This document shows positions 20,640-33,515 of a stretch of DNA of 64,000 nucleotides, piece by piece. The stretch lies in assembly GCA_033239525.1 (NCBI GenBank), contig BSYO01000008.1, forward strand, positions 11,787,294-11,851,293. Direction: 5' to 3'. Source of the stretch: Nepenthes gracilis (lineage: Eukaryota; Streptophyta; Magnoliopsida; Caryophyllales; Nepenthaceae). The translations under genes and the position numbers were made by a program. A model generated the notes under the pieces. It did not search any database. It was not told the origin of the DNA and was given only the letters and a program-made list of their open reading frames with translations. Position 1 is the stretch's first letter. Each line of letters opens with the position of its first letter.

Positions 20640-23600
20640 CATAAGGAGAGGTGATTTCGGGTCATCTTGGGTAAGAAATTGATTGAATATCTGGCGTGAT
20701 ATGTGTAGCCTTTGGTAAAGAATGAAAGTTTGGGTCGTAAATATTTGAATTCGACTCGAAAAGTTGATTAATTGGCTGTGTTGAGTCGTACGAGCGACGT
20801 AATTGGTAATTCGATTTAGCAGCCAGATGAGGGTTTGGTTGCTTTGTGAAGGATGGTTTGTTGTAGTCAAGATGGAGAGTCCTTCGAATGATTAAATGTG
20901 AGTCGATTTGAAAAATTTTGGGATGTTTAATCTCAATTAATGCTTAAATTGAACTTCAGAAAGTGGATGAGGTGTTCGAGGTTTCTGACAGTCCAAATGA
21001 AGTTTTGTCTATTGCCCATAAGTTGGAGAGTGAGGCAAACCAGTAGTAGGCTTCTCAGTGCCATATTTCACTTCTTGAGATGTTTTTGTGGAGGCAATTT
21101 TAAGAGTTATTCTCTGTTTGGCATTCGGGATAATAAGGAAGGTGAATTTAGTTGGTGAAAGCACGGAATTAAGTCTGTAGCCTTTAAGATTGTACGTAAA
21201 TATTGTATGTTTTTTCAATTTTTAGAGCGAGCTTTGATAAAGTTTACTCGTGATGGGTAAACCTTTGACTGTTAAGTTGTAGACTCTGATGTCCGGTCTG
21301 GGTTTGTAGATATCAATGATTGGTTAATCTAATTTTATTTGATGAACCGAACTTTAATGTGATATTGTGGGTGATTTGGTTGGGAAGTCACCACATTAGT
21401 GTAAACGATTTTAGTAAGAATATTCTAATTTACAATTTGGGCTGTAAATTTTAAATATGAGGAACAGCTGATCAAGAGGTGATGAAATTGGTATTATTGT
21501 GCCTGCAAGTGAATTGATGAAAATATGTGTCGAGTTTATCTGGCATATGTGGCGACTTCTGGGAGTCGTTATGTGATCATAAAAGGGTTTTCTGGTTGTA
21601 TGATAATTCAAGGCTGTTTCTTAGATGAGAAGATTAGCCTAAATTGTCTTTTAGTCGGTAGTTGAGGTTGTTGCTGAGGTTGTGTCCGGAGTGACATCGA
21701 TTTCGAGGACCTTGTATAGAGTTAATGAGGCATTGGTCGAGTGCCTTGCCGCGGGGTGTTAAATGCTTTTGGGATAAGCGTGATGAATCTATGAGGTTAT
21801 CTATGAATTATTAAAATTTAATTCGTTTGGGAAATGAATTATTTGATAAGCGAATGTTAGGAAATGGTAGGTGATTTGTTTGATCAATGGTTGGTACTCG
21901 ATGTTTTCTAAATCGATCTGTACTTGGAGTATTGTCAATTAAGGCTATCAGGAGAATATACCTGAGGTTGCCTTCAAGATAAAGGTGCGGCCGTTGTGAG
22001 CTTCAGTGATGTTTTTGGGTTAGTGATTTTGTTGGCATCTTTTGTAGGTCTTATGAATCTTATAATCTTTTGGCCGTATTTTTGGTCTATTTATGATGGC
22101 TTCATTAATGATGTTTTGATTTGTTCGATGAATTTATGTGGGGCATGAGTTTCGTCTGAGGAGCGTGTCATAGCTGCGAAGGGTTGTTTGTGGTTTGCCC
22201 AATTGAGGAGATGTGAGTTTGGTTGGAAGTAGTGTTATTTGGGCATGTTGTTTCTTCGATGGCATGCTTGTATATTTGCAGAAGATTAAAGCGATGGCCA
22301 GTTGGGGAAGGACCATCGTTTGTTGTGAAGATGTGCAATTTCTTAGGTTTAGTTAAATTTATTAAGCGATTTGATGATGATTCTTTGAGAATTGTTGCGT
22401 CCGTGGGACGTTTGGCTTTGAAACGATCGATGTTTATTGTATAGTAATTGTAATGAGAGCTTTCCAGAAATGAAGGGCAGATTGCCGATAATGTCAATTT
22501 GGTCAATCCCGGATGGATCAAGTTAATCTGTGGTAGGTTGTGATGCTCTCGAGGAAGATTTGAGGTTGTGTTTTGATGCAGCGTTTTCAGGTGATTGCCT
22601 ATGGGTTTTAGCGGTTGAATGTTTTTGATCAGAATTACTCCACTTATGGCTTGGAGTTAGCAGTTGAGGTATTTGCTCTGAGGATTTAGAAATGTTATTT
22701 GTATGAAGATAATTGTTGTTTAATTTGATTATAAAGGCTTGAGAAATCATTTCAGAAAAGGAGAATATTATTGACAATGTTTTGGGTTGAAAGTCTTCGG
22801 ATTTGTTATGTATATTTTCATAAGAAAAAGCAGAAGCATGTAGGCTCGTAACCCTCAGTGGTAAGATTCGATTTGGATTCTTAGGTAGAGAATTTGATTT
22901 GAAATTCAGTTCGAGGACGTTGATTATGTGGAGGTTTTGTTGAGTCCTGTAATTTTGGAAAAGTGGCAGCTTCGATTTGGATCGGTTTGAAATCTCACGG
23001 AGTAGAAGGAGATTTTTATCGACGAAGGAGTAGGTAGGTGGATCCATTCTCAGCCTATGCGTATGCTGTTCAGGATCAGAGTTGCATTAAGAGCTTGTGC
23101 TGTAATGTCTTCTGTTTTTGTTTTGAGCAGAGAAGTTGTAAAGTTATCGGTGAATAATTTCCTGCTAAGATTGGGCTCCAAAGCAAGCTCCTATCTGCGG
23201 AAGATGCTTTTGTGAAGATCAGAAGTGAAGATCTTTTTGTTAGCGGTCATGAAGCCGACGCAATCAAGCGAGCCTCGATTGTCGGATGGAAGCTCGGGAG
23301 CTTGATTGAGGTTGTCAAAGAACTATTATGGAGTCAAGTGATCTAAGTTTGTTAAGAACGTTGAAGACTCTTCACTGGCGGAGTGGCGAGTTGAACATAC
23401 GTCTCGCGCTTAAAGGTAGAAGCCAAGAGGAAGAAGCCTTCGAGATTTTGTTTTGGTTTGCGTTGGATAGCGAGGAATTTAGTGGCATCTTGGATGATGA
23501 TGGATAAGCTGGTGAAGTCGGTTCTTTGCTTGCTGATCAGAAAGTCATTCTTGAGTTTGGTCATCGACATATTATCGAGATGAGAAAATTGCACAGTATT

Positions 23601-24160
23601 CTAATTCTGAAGCCCTTGATTGCGATTGGAAGTAGATGGTTGATCAGAGTTGCACAGTGGAAGCGTGTGGATTCATAGCTATCGGTTACAAGAATTGATT
23701 CGAGAATTCAAGTATGGGATCAGATTTGTAGCTTGAGTGGATGATGGAGAAGAGTGGTCAGATATTTCTGAAAGCATCATGAAGAGAAGAGCTTCAAGTT
23801 TCGATGGCAAATGATGGATTGAGGTTGAGGTTCGATAGGACTTTTGAGATTTTGCGATGGACTGGAAAGGTGGCCAAGAGATTGGCATTGTCCCTAGTTT
23901 GGCAAATTGTGATGATGTGTTTTGTATATGTATGTTGAGAGAAATATGAATTGAGTATTGGCATGTGATCGAATTTGAATTGTTGCTGATTTTGAGAAGC
24001 TATTTTATGTTGAGATTTTGATTCCGATATTGGGATAGAAAGATCAGGTGTTGATGATCAGATTTTTGGAAGAATCTTTTGATCAATGTTAAGCTCGGAA
24101 GAATTGTTCTTATTTATTCAAGGATTGATATGCGTAAATTTCGAGGACGAAATTTTTATA
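20640..24160 (+). pseudogene. Gypsy A pol (protease, RT, RNase H, integrase), degenerate
   Basis: The 3.5-kb interior aligns with a gypsy pol but has no usable frame. Landmarks on the plus strand: FNVILWVIWLGSHH at about 21352-21395 (protease/RT linker FDVILGMDWL), CRVYLAYV at about 21530, the RT end VVLFGHVVSS...CNFLGLVKFIKRF at about 22230-22375, RNase H block GLELAVEVFAL at about 22650-22685, and the last residues KFRGRNF before the polypurine tract at about 24136. No gag finger or RT YxDD box is recognisable, and stops are very common. Element B's interior is collinear with it, so A and B belong to related families with different LTRs. Confidence 0.75.
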
Positions 24161-24367
24161 ATGAGGGGAGAGTGTAATATTTCGGATCCCGATTAGATTA
24201 TTTTAATATTAACTGTGATTTTGGGTATTTCGGACGTGGTGAAAGTAAATTAAAATATTCTAAAATTTTGAGGAGTGACCGGGAGTTTGGAGCACCGGAG
24301 GAGCGCCTGTGCTGTTGTTCGGAATGTGATTTGGAATTTGAAATAAAAGAAATATATATAACAATAA

Positions 24368-25548
24368 TGATGGGTACACCCAAAATTGGCCCAAAGAGAG
24401 GTCAGAAAGCCGGAAGGCCAAGGGTCAACGTTCTTTGACGGCCCACTAAGGAGATAGGCCGAGGCCCAGAAAGGCCCAAGGGCATTCCCGGCCAATCAGC
24501 TCAAAAACAGTCAACTTCGGCGTTGACCGACTTGATTGGGCCTTCGATTGATGGGCTGTTCCATTATGGCCACGGCCCATATTGGTCGCCGCCGCTCCAC
24601 GAGGGCGGCGACACTCGAGGCGTTGGCCGTCCCGCCTCTTACGTGACGGGCCCTAAAATAGGCCCTTTTGAAATGGGCAGCTTCAGGCCCATAATCCAAA
24701 TGAAGGCCACCAACGGACGCCTTTCGTGATTATGTGGCCCAAGAGTTCTAGGGCATAGACCCACGATGGAGGAGGGCGGCGAAAACCGCAACGCATTTAA
24801 TTCGGGAGACACGCAAAAGAGGCGGAAAGGCTAGCCACCGTGGGCAATTTGTACAACACCAACGCCACTGCCTGTCTGCGGTGGCCAACCACTCCCGCGA
24901 AGGAGGAGTCGGGCTAAACGACACCAAAGAACGCGTGCCGATCACGACAAGGCAGCCGCGTGACCAACGGTCCACGGCGACTGACCCGGCGATTGGCAAC
25001 GACCACCTTGGTGCCCAAGAATCCAGCATGGTGAGGCGTATAAGAACCCTCACACCCCACTGAGAAGGGAGAGTTTTTCTGAGATCTTTCCAAGCATCTT
25101 AGACTCTTCACTTCTCTTTGAATCAAGAACTAAAAAGACAAGTCGCATTGATCTGCTTCCCTTTGAGTGAACTCCCAGAACTGCACAAGCTCTGATCCCC
25201 AGCAGCCGAGTTCTCAAGCACGATCGAACTTCAAGGCAACGAACGGGTCGCTACACACGTTCTCTGCCTTCCCACCATCCAGATACGAGGAAGGACCTGC
25301 CCCTTACTAACATCTGGAACTAAACACTCTTCTCTCTTCTCTCATTGCTCTTTCTATCTTTCAGTTCCTTCCATTGAAGGCTGTTTATTGACTTGAGCGT
25401 CGGAGAGTTTTCGGTGGGATTAACTCCCGCCGTGAACGCCGACTTCTTGTTTGCTTTAGTGGTGTGCGGGGTTCGCACTCGGTGAAGCGAATAAGGATCA
25501 GCTCATCCAAGAATCCGAATTCGTTCAAGTCGGATCCAGCACGCATCA
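24368..25548 (+). repeat. 5' LTR of element D
   Basis: 1,181 bp, TGATGGG...GCATCA. A probable TATA box, GTATAAG at 25038-25044, lies 3' of a GC-rich U3. The 3' LTR is about 145 bp shorter and has lost the 40 bp that include this TATA box. Confidence 0.88.
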
Positions 25549-25549
25549 T

Positions 25550-25560
25550 TGGCGCCAGGA
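25550..25560 (+). other. Primer binding site of element D
   Basis: TGGCGCCAGGA follows the LTR after one T. The TTGGCGCC start is the usual primer site of Tat-lineage elements; the following bases differ from the common form. Confidence 0.7.
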
Positions 25561-25599
25561 AGCGCTTACAAAAAAGCCTACCACAAAAACCCGCTCTAA

Positions 25600-27235
25600 C
25601 TCTCTGTCACCTTCGCTTCTCAATGGTGAACACGAAAAGGCTAGTGATCCGGCTAGAGAGATTAACCCGAGGACCATGCGCTAATGTCCTGGTGAAGGTG
25701 GGAGTCTACCACGTTATTTTCGTATTGGTGGTGGAGCAGATGCAAGCTAACAATCCTCTGCTCCAAGCGCTCTGTGTACACGTATGAGCAACAACTGCCG
25801 GTGGCTCCACCAGCCGTCATCCCCGCTCCCGCCACCAAAAAAGGTGGCCAGAGGAAGAAGAAGCCGGCCAAAAGGCCTGCGAAAGCCGGGGACGATCCGG
25901 CTCCAGCGTCCTCCCGCGCTCCTGGCCAGAACAGGCCAACGGAACGCTCCGGGAGTACGTCTCCTACAGAGAGCCCAGAAAGGAGAAATCCTCGATATTC
26001 TCGGGCAAAGGACCGTCACGCGGTCCAGGAGCGAGCCCTCGGGATCGCCGAGATCCAAGTGGCGGCGATCGACCGATTCTGAACCCAGCGGGACAAGGCG
26101 GAGTTGAGGAATTTCGCCGGCTCCAAGAGATCGACCAACGCCACTCGTGACCCACGAGTGGATCAAATCTGGAACCGCGTGTTCCCGAACGACAAGGGCA
26201 CCATCGACTTGGACAAAGTCGCCTTTCACCGTAGAAATCCTAAGCCGTCCTCTACCGTCCAAGTTCAAAATGCCGTCCCTTGACTTATACGATGGGGGCG
26301 GTGAGGTTGACCACCCGATCACTTCCGCACCCATCTAAGTCTACAAGGGCTAGAGGACTCGGCAATGTTGCTTTCCACTCGAAAGGAGATGCGAGAATCT
26401 GGTTTCACCATCTCCCTTCGGGCACGATCGTAGTGAACTCACGGACCTCTTCCCCGCCCCAAGTATGCATCAAGCCGGCGGGAAGAGAAGCAGCCGTGGC
26501 ACCTCTCCCACATAAAACGAAACCGGAGAGAACCCACGCGCTTCTGGATCGCTTCGTGAAGCCGGGAGGATTTCGAGATCACCGAGGAGATGAAGTTGGG
26601 CGCCTTCATCTCGCCGACTTACGGCGACTTTTTCAAGCACCTTGCCCACAAAAATTCTCGAGACTTTTCGCGAGGCGGAATCCATCACTGCAGCCTACGC
26701 AGCGGGGGAGGAGGCCAATGAGGCAAAACATCCCGAGAGAGGCGGACCGGCCTCTACTGTTCCTCAGTGATGGGAAAAGAAAATACAAGCGAGAGACTAC
26801 GGGCCCACCACCTTCACGCCCGATGAGACACACGCTCCAATGTTCTAATGCAGATCCGCGGAGAAAAATTTTTGAAGTGGCCAAAGACGCGAAGAAGGAC
26901 TCGGAAATCAGTCATTGGATTTCCACCGCTCTGCGGCCATTCAATCAAGATCAGAAACGCTGCGAAGGAAATGAGGACTTGATCCACAGAGGTCACCACA
27001 CCCGGTTTGTCAAGGGGCGGGGACGGAACTCGGGGCGGCCAACGAAGAAGGGCGAGAGCGAACACCTCCCAAACAGATTGCGGCGGGGTGGTCAACATGA
27101 TCAACAAGCACTGCTAGGAGCCCAGATGACAACAAGGGGCAGCAGATCGGGAGGAAGAAGCAACGCACGGAAGACAACATCATTAGCTTTAGTGATTGTG
27201 ACTCGAACCATGTAATCTCCCCCATGTGACCCCCT
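25600..27235 (+). pseudogene. Element D gag, degenerate
   Basis: The N-terminal part is Lys/Pro/Arg-rich (25770-26080). At about 26218-26300 the reading PFTVEILSRPLPSKFKMPSLDLYDG is the conserved opening of the Tat Gag core. Later blocks occur in shifted frames: HLAHKNSRDF at about 26640, and EDLIHRGHHTRFVKGRG at about 26965-27020, which is the segment after the Gag finger (family: EIE.LIRRGHL..FV). The finger itself is lost. Short deletions and stops break the frame throughout. In a working element this protein forms the particle. Confidence 0.72.
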
Positions 27236-27249
27236 TGTAATCTCGGACT

Positions 27250-30200
27250 TTCGTTTGAGCACGGGTGCACGTCGGACTACCAGTGGGAAGCGAGTCTTTG
27301 TCGATAATGGAAGCTCTAAAGATTTGCTTTACTTGGACGCGTTCTTTAGACAAAGCCTAAGAAAAAAATCAACTAAAACTCTTGGTCAAGGACCTTTATA
27401 CGGCCTTGACAATGAACCAAAGTGCCCGTTCGAGGACAATCAGCTGGAGGTCACCACAGGCACTTACCCAAAACAGCAAGTCGCATGCTAACCTTCCTAG
27501 TGGTTGATCGCCTCTGTTTACAACGCCATACTAGGCGGCCGTGCCTAACAGCGTTTGGGGCAATCACGTCAATTCCACATCTTAAAATGAAATTCCCAAC
27601 GCCCTACGGCGTCGGAGGTTCTCGGGGAGATCGAGTCGTTGGGCGGACTGCTACATGGAGTTGCCTGGCGGCGTAGCCCGACATGGCGGGAGAACTCGAT
27701 CACCGAGCGAGACCACCTTGCAACAAGCGTAGCAGGGTGAAGCCACGAATTGGTCCCACTGGACCCCGGGGGAGCCGAGACAAGTGCGTCGGTTGGCGGC
27801 TCACTCACAGGGCCTTACGCGATGAACCGATCACGTCTTTACTCGGGTCTCCATGGACATGCTCGGATTTCAGTGAAGTGATGGTCAAACCGGCCTTGAT
27901 CTAGCAAGAAGCCGATCGTAGAAACGGAGGAACCACTTCGTCGAAAAACTAATCGCCATCCGAGAGGAGGTGAAGAAGTTCTTTGGACACAGAGCTTCAT
28001 TAGGGACGCCGATCAGTGATCGCTCTCAAACGTCGTCCTGGTTAAAAAAGTAACGGAAAATGGCGAATGTGCGTCGATTTTACCGAGCGTCAACAAGGCT
28101 TGTCCAAAATGAGCTTTTCCTATGGATTGACTTTGTTGGTTGACTCATTTTAAGCTTCATTTGATCGAGAATGAGTCCAGAAGACGAGGGCATACCTCGT
28201 TCATGACAGACCATGGCACCTATTGCTATAGGGTCATGCCCCCGGGTATGGAGCCACTTATCGAGTGAACAAGATGTTCGAAAAAGCAAAATCGCAACAT
28301 GGAGGTCTCTACGTCGACGACATGCTCGTCAAGAGAGTCACGGGCGACCACACGTGACTGGAGGAGTCATTTGGGGTGCTCCGCCGGCACCAAATGAAGT
28401 TAAAGCCAAGTGTGTCTTCGGGATAACCTCGGGGAAGTTCTTGGGTTTCATCGTCTCTCGAGGGATCAAGGCAAACCGAGGAAAAGATTAAGGCCCCAGG
28501 CCGACATGGCTCCCGAAAACGTAAAAGACGTCCGGCGATTGTAGGCGTTTGGCGGCTTTGTCCGCTTTCGAAGGAGACAAATACCAGCCCTTCTTTAAAG
28601 CCTTGAGAGGAACAAAGTCTAACGGATTCCAATGGACGGTTGTTGCCAAATCGCCGATGAGTTGAAGCGGTATCGGCCAGCCCCAGTTGTTGGCGTCACC
28701 CAAAGACGGAGAGGAGCATACCTTTTGGGCGAGACGGAGGCATCCTCGGCTCCGTCCTCGTGCGCCAGAGTCCGATATCCAACAACCGGTCTACTACGTA
28801 TGACCGGCCCGAAACTCGCTACCGCGCGTTGAAAAAATGGCGTGCCCTTATCTTTTTGAGGCCATACTTTCAGTGCATCGCATAGTGGTCACTTCTTGAC
28901 CCGCCATAAAGGCATACTCCAAAGCCCGACGTTTCGGGCGATTGGTAAAAATGAATTGGGTGAGTTCGACATCGAGTTTTGAGACCCGCCATAAAGGCAT
29001 GAGCTCGGGCCGACTTCATCGTCGAGACCACGACCCCAATCCGAGAAGAAAAACCAACGAAAAGCGAAGAACAGCCGGTGGGGCCCAGAATCGGGGAGCT
29101 CCACGTGGAGATCGTCCAATTGGCGATGGGGCGGGGGGTGATCCCGGCGACCCACGATGGATACGAGATTAAGTACTTCCTAAAACTTGATTTGGACCAA
29201 CAACGTTTGAAGCCCTACTAGGCGGCTTGCGATTAAAGGAGTGCTCACCAAGAGGTTGGCGATCCACAATAGCGATTAATCGTCAAATCAATGGGGGCTT
29301 CGAGGCAAACAACCCTTCCTTGGCGGTGCACTGCAAAGGCAAAGGAGGCTATCCGGGCTTGATAAGCTAACCCTCGGTTCACGTTCTCGAATGTAAAATT
29401 GGAAAGTAAAGAGTAATTAATTCGAGGACATGCGGGAAACACTCCTAGCATAGAGAAAAGGAGGCCATGGATTTCGGAGACGGGCTGGATGACTCCTTAC
29501 CTTAGATACGCCGACGGATCACTCCTGAGGAGGAGAAAAGGCCAAGCGGATTAAAAAAGGCAAGAGGCTGGTACACGGTAGTTGATGGACGGCTATATCG
29601 CCGCGGATACTCAACTCCGTATCTCATTTGCCTATCCCCGAGGAGGCGGAGACTAATTTGGGCGAAGTTCACCTTGGGATCTCGTGGATCGCACGTAGGC
29701 GGGAAGAACCTCGGCCTCAAAGTCATGCGGCGGGGCTACTACGGGCCCAATGAAAAAGGACGTGCTTGAGTTTGTAAAGAAATGTTGGCCTTCATGGCAA
29801 CCTCCACCACCGGCCGCCCGCGGACTGAAGTCCCTTCAGCCCCCGTGTAGCCCCTTGGTGGATGGGGGCTTGACAGGCCCATTTTCCCTTGCCACGGACA
29901 AAGGAAATTCATCATAGCGGGCATCGACTACTTCACTAAATGGGTCGAGGCGCAAAAATCACGTTGGAATTCCTTCGCGGGGCATTGTGCATAGATCTGG
30001 CGTCCCCGAGGTCGTGGTGACCGAGGACCCGGGGGAAACGCTTCACCAAGTATTGTACCGGCCTTGGAATCAAGCTGGTCCACAAGCCAACGGGCAGGTG
30101 GAGGTCACAAACCGTACGCTGCTCACGGGTTAAAAACTAGATTGGAGGACGGCGGGGCTCTGGGGTAGTAGCGGTCTTATCGCACAACCCCGAAAGAATA

Positions 30201-30560
30201 AACACGCGAGACACCCTTCAGCCTCATTACGGGATCAAGCGGTAATCCCGGCCGAAATCGGGCTTCCAAGTCTCGGGGTGGAAAAGACCAAGAAAATCGG
30301 GGAGCACTTGGACTTGTTGGAGGAAGCCCGTGTGGCGGCTAGAGTACAGGATAAAGAAGATACCAACACCGTACTACAATAAAAGTTCAACGTTGGGGAG
30401 CATCGAGGGGACGGCTCTCCCAACGGGAGGGACCTTTTCTTGTCTCCGCTGTCCCGCGCAATGGGGAGTACAGGCTCGGAACCGGGACGGGAAGTTGGTC
30501 CCACGAACGTGGAACGCAACCCAGAAGCGCTACTTCAATAGGGAACCCAGTGCGCCCTAA
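27250..30560 (+). pseudogene. Element D pol (protease, RT, RNase H, integrase), degenerate
   Basis: Protease: VFVDNGSSKDLL at 27295-27330 (family IDNGSSADIL). RT: FIRDADQ and NVVLVKK at about 27995-28050, LYVDDMLVK at about 28302-28330 with both catalytic Asp present, SGKFLGFIVSRGIKAN at about 28427-28475. RNase H: a stretch ending AIKAxARADFIVE at about 28990-29025. Integrase: GWMTPYLRYADG at about 29482, VVTEDPGE at about 30014, ANGQVEVTNRTLL at about 30085-30122. Comparison with the usual spacing shows many blocks of 6-60 nt missing, plus frameshifts and stops. The integrase lacks the TDNG box in intact form. It cannot encode an active polyprotein. Confidence 0.8.
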
Positions 30561-30717
30561 CTCGATCCCTGTGCATTCATTCGTGTGCTTGTTTTTACTT
30601 CGGAAAATGAGAGTTTACTTAGCATGTAGAATTTTAGGGCCTATGAATTGTGTTTGCCTTGCGGTATCCATCCGACCTAGATCTGCCCCTAAGTCGGGAG
30701 GTCTTCACCTCTCGTTA

Positions 30718-30972
30718 AACCCTAGTCATCTAGGTGGCCCAAAAAGTGGTCGAAAACCTGGTCATCGGGTAGCCCATAGCGGTCTTAAACCCTAGTCATC
30801 TAGGTGGCCCATGAGCGGTCCAAAACCCCGGTCATCCGGGTGGCCCATGAGCGGTCTTAAACCTTGGTCATCCAAGTGGCCCATGATGAGCGGGAAACCT
30901 CGGTCATCCGAGCGGCCCAATAGCGGTCGGACTAAACCTTGGTCATCCAAGTGACCCATGGCGGTCTAAAAA
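30718..30972 (+). repeat. 36-bp tandem array with covarying hairpins
   Basis: Seven units follow pol. Each contains a 5-bp stem, a TCAT loop and its complement, then GGCCCAT..GCGGTC. Stems are CCTAG/CTAGG (30721-30734 and 30791-30804), CCCGG/CCGGG (30827-30840), CTTGG/CCAAG (30863-30876 and 30938-30951) and CTCGG/CCGAG (30899-30912). One unit (30756-30770) has a weaker ACCTG/CGGGT pairing. Stem sequence changes on both sides together while loop and spacer stay constant. Confidence 0.92.
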
Positions 30973-31504
30973 CCTTAGGGGGCAAGAATGGCACACGCGA
31001 CGACCTCTTTTTGAGGAGAACGGCGTCAACGGCGGTCGAAAGGAGAAGCATTTCTTCTCCAACATTGCAGCCCAAATCTTCACTTGAACAGGCGCCACCA
31101 GGTGGTTCTTCCGACCGCTGGTGGCACCAACTTTCTCTATAAAGGGATGGCGTAATCAAACAATAACGGAAGTGCTCCTTCTCTAACACTAACCGCCCAA
31201 GTTCCCGCCACAAAGATCGCGAGGATGGTTGATGTTCGGGGCTAAGCTCCTCGAGCAACCAAGCAACGATTCTTTTTGGCGCCCAAAACAAAGAACTCAC
31301 GCAAGCAATGAACACAAAGCGGTAAAAGGCAATGGACATGAACTAAAAGATCATCCATTTTATTGCTGTAAGTATGGGCAATCTACATACGGGAAAGGAA
31401 ACAAAAGAGAATACAAAGGCCATTGGCGGACCACCCGGCTATCTCGGGGCTCTCCCCGCAAGTCTTCTTCTTGCGCGCCGCGCGGTTCCTTTGATTTATA
31501 AGCT

Positions 31505-32981
31505 CTACAGGAAGTCGGGAACAACCAACCGCGCGACGCGATGTCCAATATTGAGCCCCTCCAACAGCCGGGCATGCAGTGCGCCCGACCTCGTGGGAGG
31601 CTCATCCAGTATCCAACTCGCTCTCACGACGGCGACTCTATCCGAAAGGCGTTTGTTGTCTGCCTTAAGCCGATCTTCCTCTTCCTTTGATCGGGCGACC
31701 TCCGCCTTGATGCAGCGATCTTCCTCTAAGTCCGCCACGATTGACCTCAAGAGCGGCGATGCTCGCGTAGCTCTCCCCCGAGGCGGCCATCCCGGCGTCT
31801 ATGCTATCTCGACCTCCCGCTCCATGATAATGCATCGCGTTGTTCTATTTCCCGGGAGACAAGCGAGGCCACTCTTCTCAGACAGACTGAGCAGCGTGAG
31901 CTTATAAACATAAGAAAAAAAAAAGAATGTTAAGGTTATACCTCGTAGGTATTCCAATAGGACCTCAAGGACTCCCCTATTCGGAGGTGTGGAACATCCT
32001 CGAACACAATTTGCCCTCATCCAAATATGATCCAAAGACTCATCATCCTCAACCGGCACAAGGCTCCTCCACTGCAGCCATGGAGTACTCGCGGCGGGTG
32101 TCTTTTTACGCCTCGGGGCTGGGCCGGAGGAGCCCCGTCGCGGCTCCACAATATGCCGCGAGCCGGCTCCTCCATCGATCCCATATATGAACCACCTTAA
32201 GTTGGGCCAAGATAACTCCTCCAAAGATCCGCCGCCTCGTCCTCACCCGGTACATTGCTGGGCGAATGAGCCACAAGGTCAATCGAGAGGAGGAAGATGA
32301 GGGCGTTTGGCGCAGCTTCCTCCGAGACATTGGGCGGATGAGCAACTTCTCGAGTCGTGGCTTTTGAATAGTGGCCAGTGGGACCCATTCAACCTTCTTG
32401 GTCTCCTGAAACCAAGAAGTCCCTTCTAAATTCATCGGGATTCTTCGTATGGCCGTGGTCGCCATGCACCAATCTCCGCCGCAGTCGACACGCCAAGGTG
32501 CACCTCGGGGACCTCGCCCGGTCTTCGCGATGGGGCATTCCTCTCCCACCTTCACGAAGAAGAACCGGTCCTTTGTTCTTGAGGAGTCGTAAATAGCCTT
32601 GCTTATCTTGATCTCGCACGGGGCCGAGTGAGATCCACTCGCCCGGGTCACCTTAAATATACCTTAAGACCGACATCCTAAACCTCTGTTTGAGCTTAGG
32701 GCAAAAATGCATAAAGTACAAATATACCTCATGGCATGAAGCCGGGCGATGGGAACCCCTAGGGCCGCTACAATCGACTCCAGCTCCTCCGGAAGGGGCA
32801 GCCGGAGCCCGCTCCTCAGGTGAGCCTCGTAGACGGTGATGTGGCCTTCCGGTGGGTGAGAGGCTATTTCATCTGCTCCCGGAACCCTCCAGGCCATCTC
32901 CTTCGGAATGTTAAATTCGACGCACAATGCCTTAATATCACTCTCCCTTAAGACAGATGAGATTTCCGCGACGGAAGCCAT
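31505..32981 (-). pseudogene. Antisense gene of element D (gypsy-associated 'Transposase_28'-like protein), degenerate
   Basis: Read on the minus strand from ATG at 32981: MASVAEISSVL, then about 30 residues on WRVPGADEIASHPPEG followed by TVYEAHLRSGLRLPLPEEL. The RVPG..E..S.PPEG.ITVYE..L..GLR.PL series is the signature of the plant 'putative gypsy type transposon' family, encoded antisense in Tat-lineage retrotransposons. After LHAMR a GT donor (32727) opens what looks like a short AT-rich intron, and a basic region with KDRFFFVKVGEECP (about 32530-32575) follows. Further downstream (31505-31750) is a charged, coiled-coil-like stretch with ADLEEDR and EEEDRLKADNKRLSDR. Intermediate frames carry stops and shifts. 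The protein's biochemical role is unknown to me. Confidence 0.7.
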
Positions 32982-33503
32982 GATCGGAAAGGTTCTAGGG
33001 TTTTCCTCAGAGGTTTGTCTGCGAAACGAGAATGAGGAAGACGAAGGAGTTGTACCCGATTTCAAACAAAAAACGGAAGGAAAATTTAGGCGCCAAGCTT
33101 GAATTGCCACATGTCAACTCCTCATTCGATGGGACTCCCGAAACCCCTCATTAATGGTCTCATCACACGTGTCACACGCTTGCCAGAGGACGGATCTCCG
33201 CGTATTAATTACCCGGATCTCCTTCCAACCAAAAAGGGGACGTGCCACTTTGTGTATCAGAAATCATTCCCGCACTGACCCAGGACGGTCAACGGTGGAA
33301 CGATGGCAGGACGGGCCAATATGACCGACCAGACGGGGGCAGTGCGGAACTCGAAATGACCGGGGACGGCTAACAATTCTCGTACTCGGAATTGGCTAAA
33401 ACGGTCCAACAATTGAGCCAAGCATTCCTTCACGCTCTTGTGAGTTTCCACGGGATTCTCAAAGCAAGGAAGGCGTCCCATCATGAGGTCAAATCGACCA
33501 CCA

Positions 33504-33515
33504 GATGGGGGCTAG
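33504..33515 (+). other. Polypurine tract of element D
   Basis: GATGGGGGCTAG directly before the 3' LTR start, the expected primer for plus-strand synthesis. Confidence 0.7.

Noticed and set aside
28900..29000. 17-bp repeat acccgccataaaggcat at two places in element D
   Set aside because: Both copies fall where the RNase H region independently expects a P.IKA motif, so it may be coincidence or a small conversion; too little to claim.
30718..30972. CRISPR-like look of the repeated hairpins
   Set aside because: Spacing is constant and the intervening sequence is itself repeated, not unique spacers; the setting is a plant retrotransposon.
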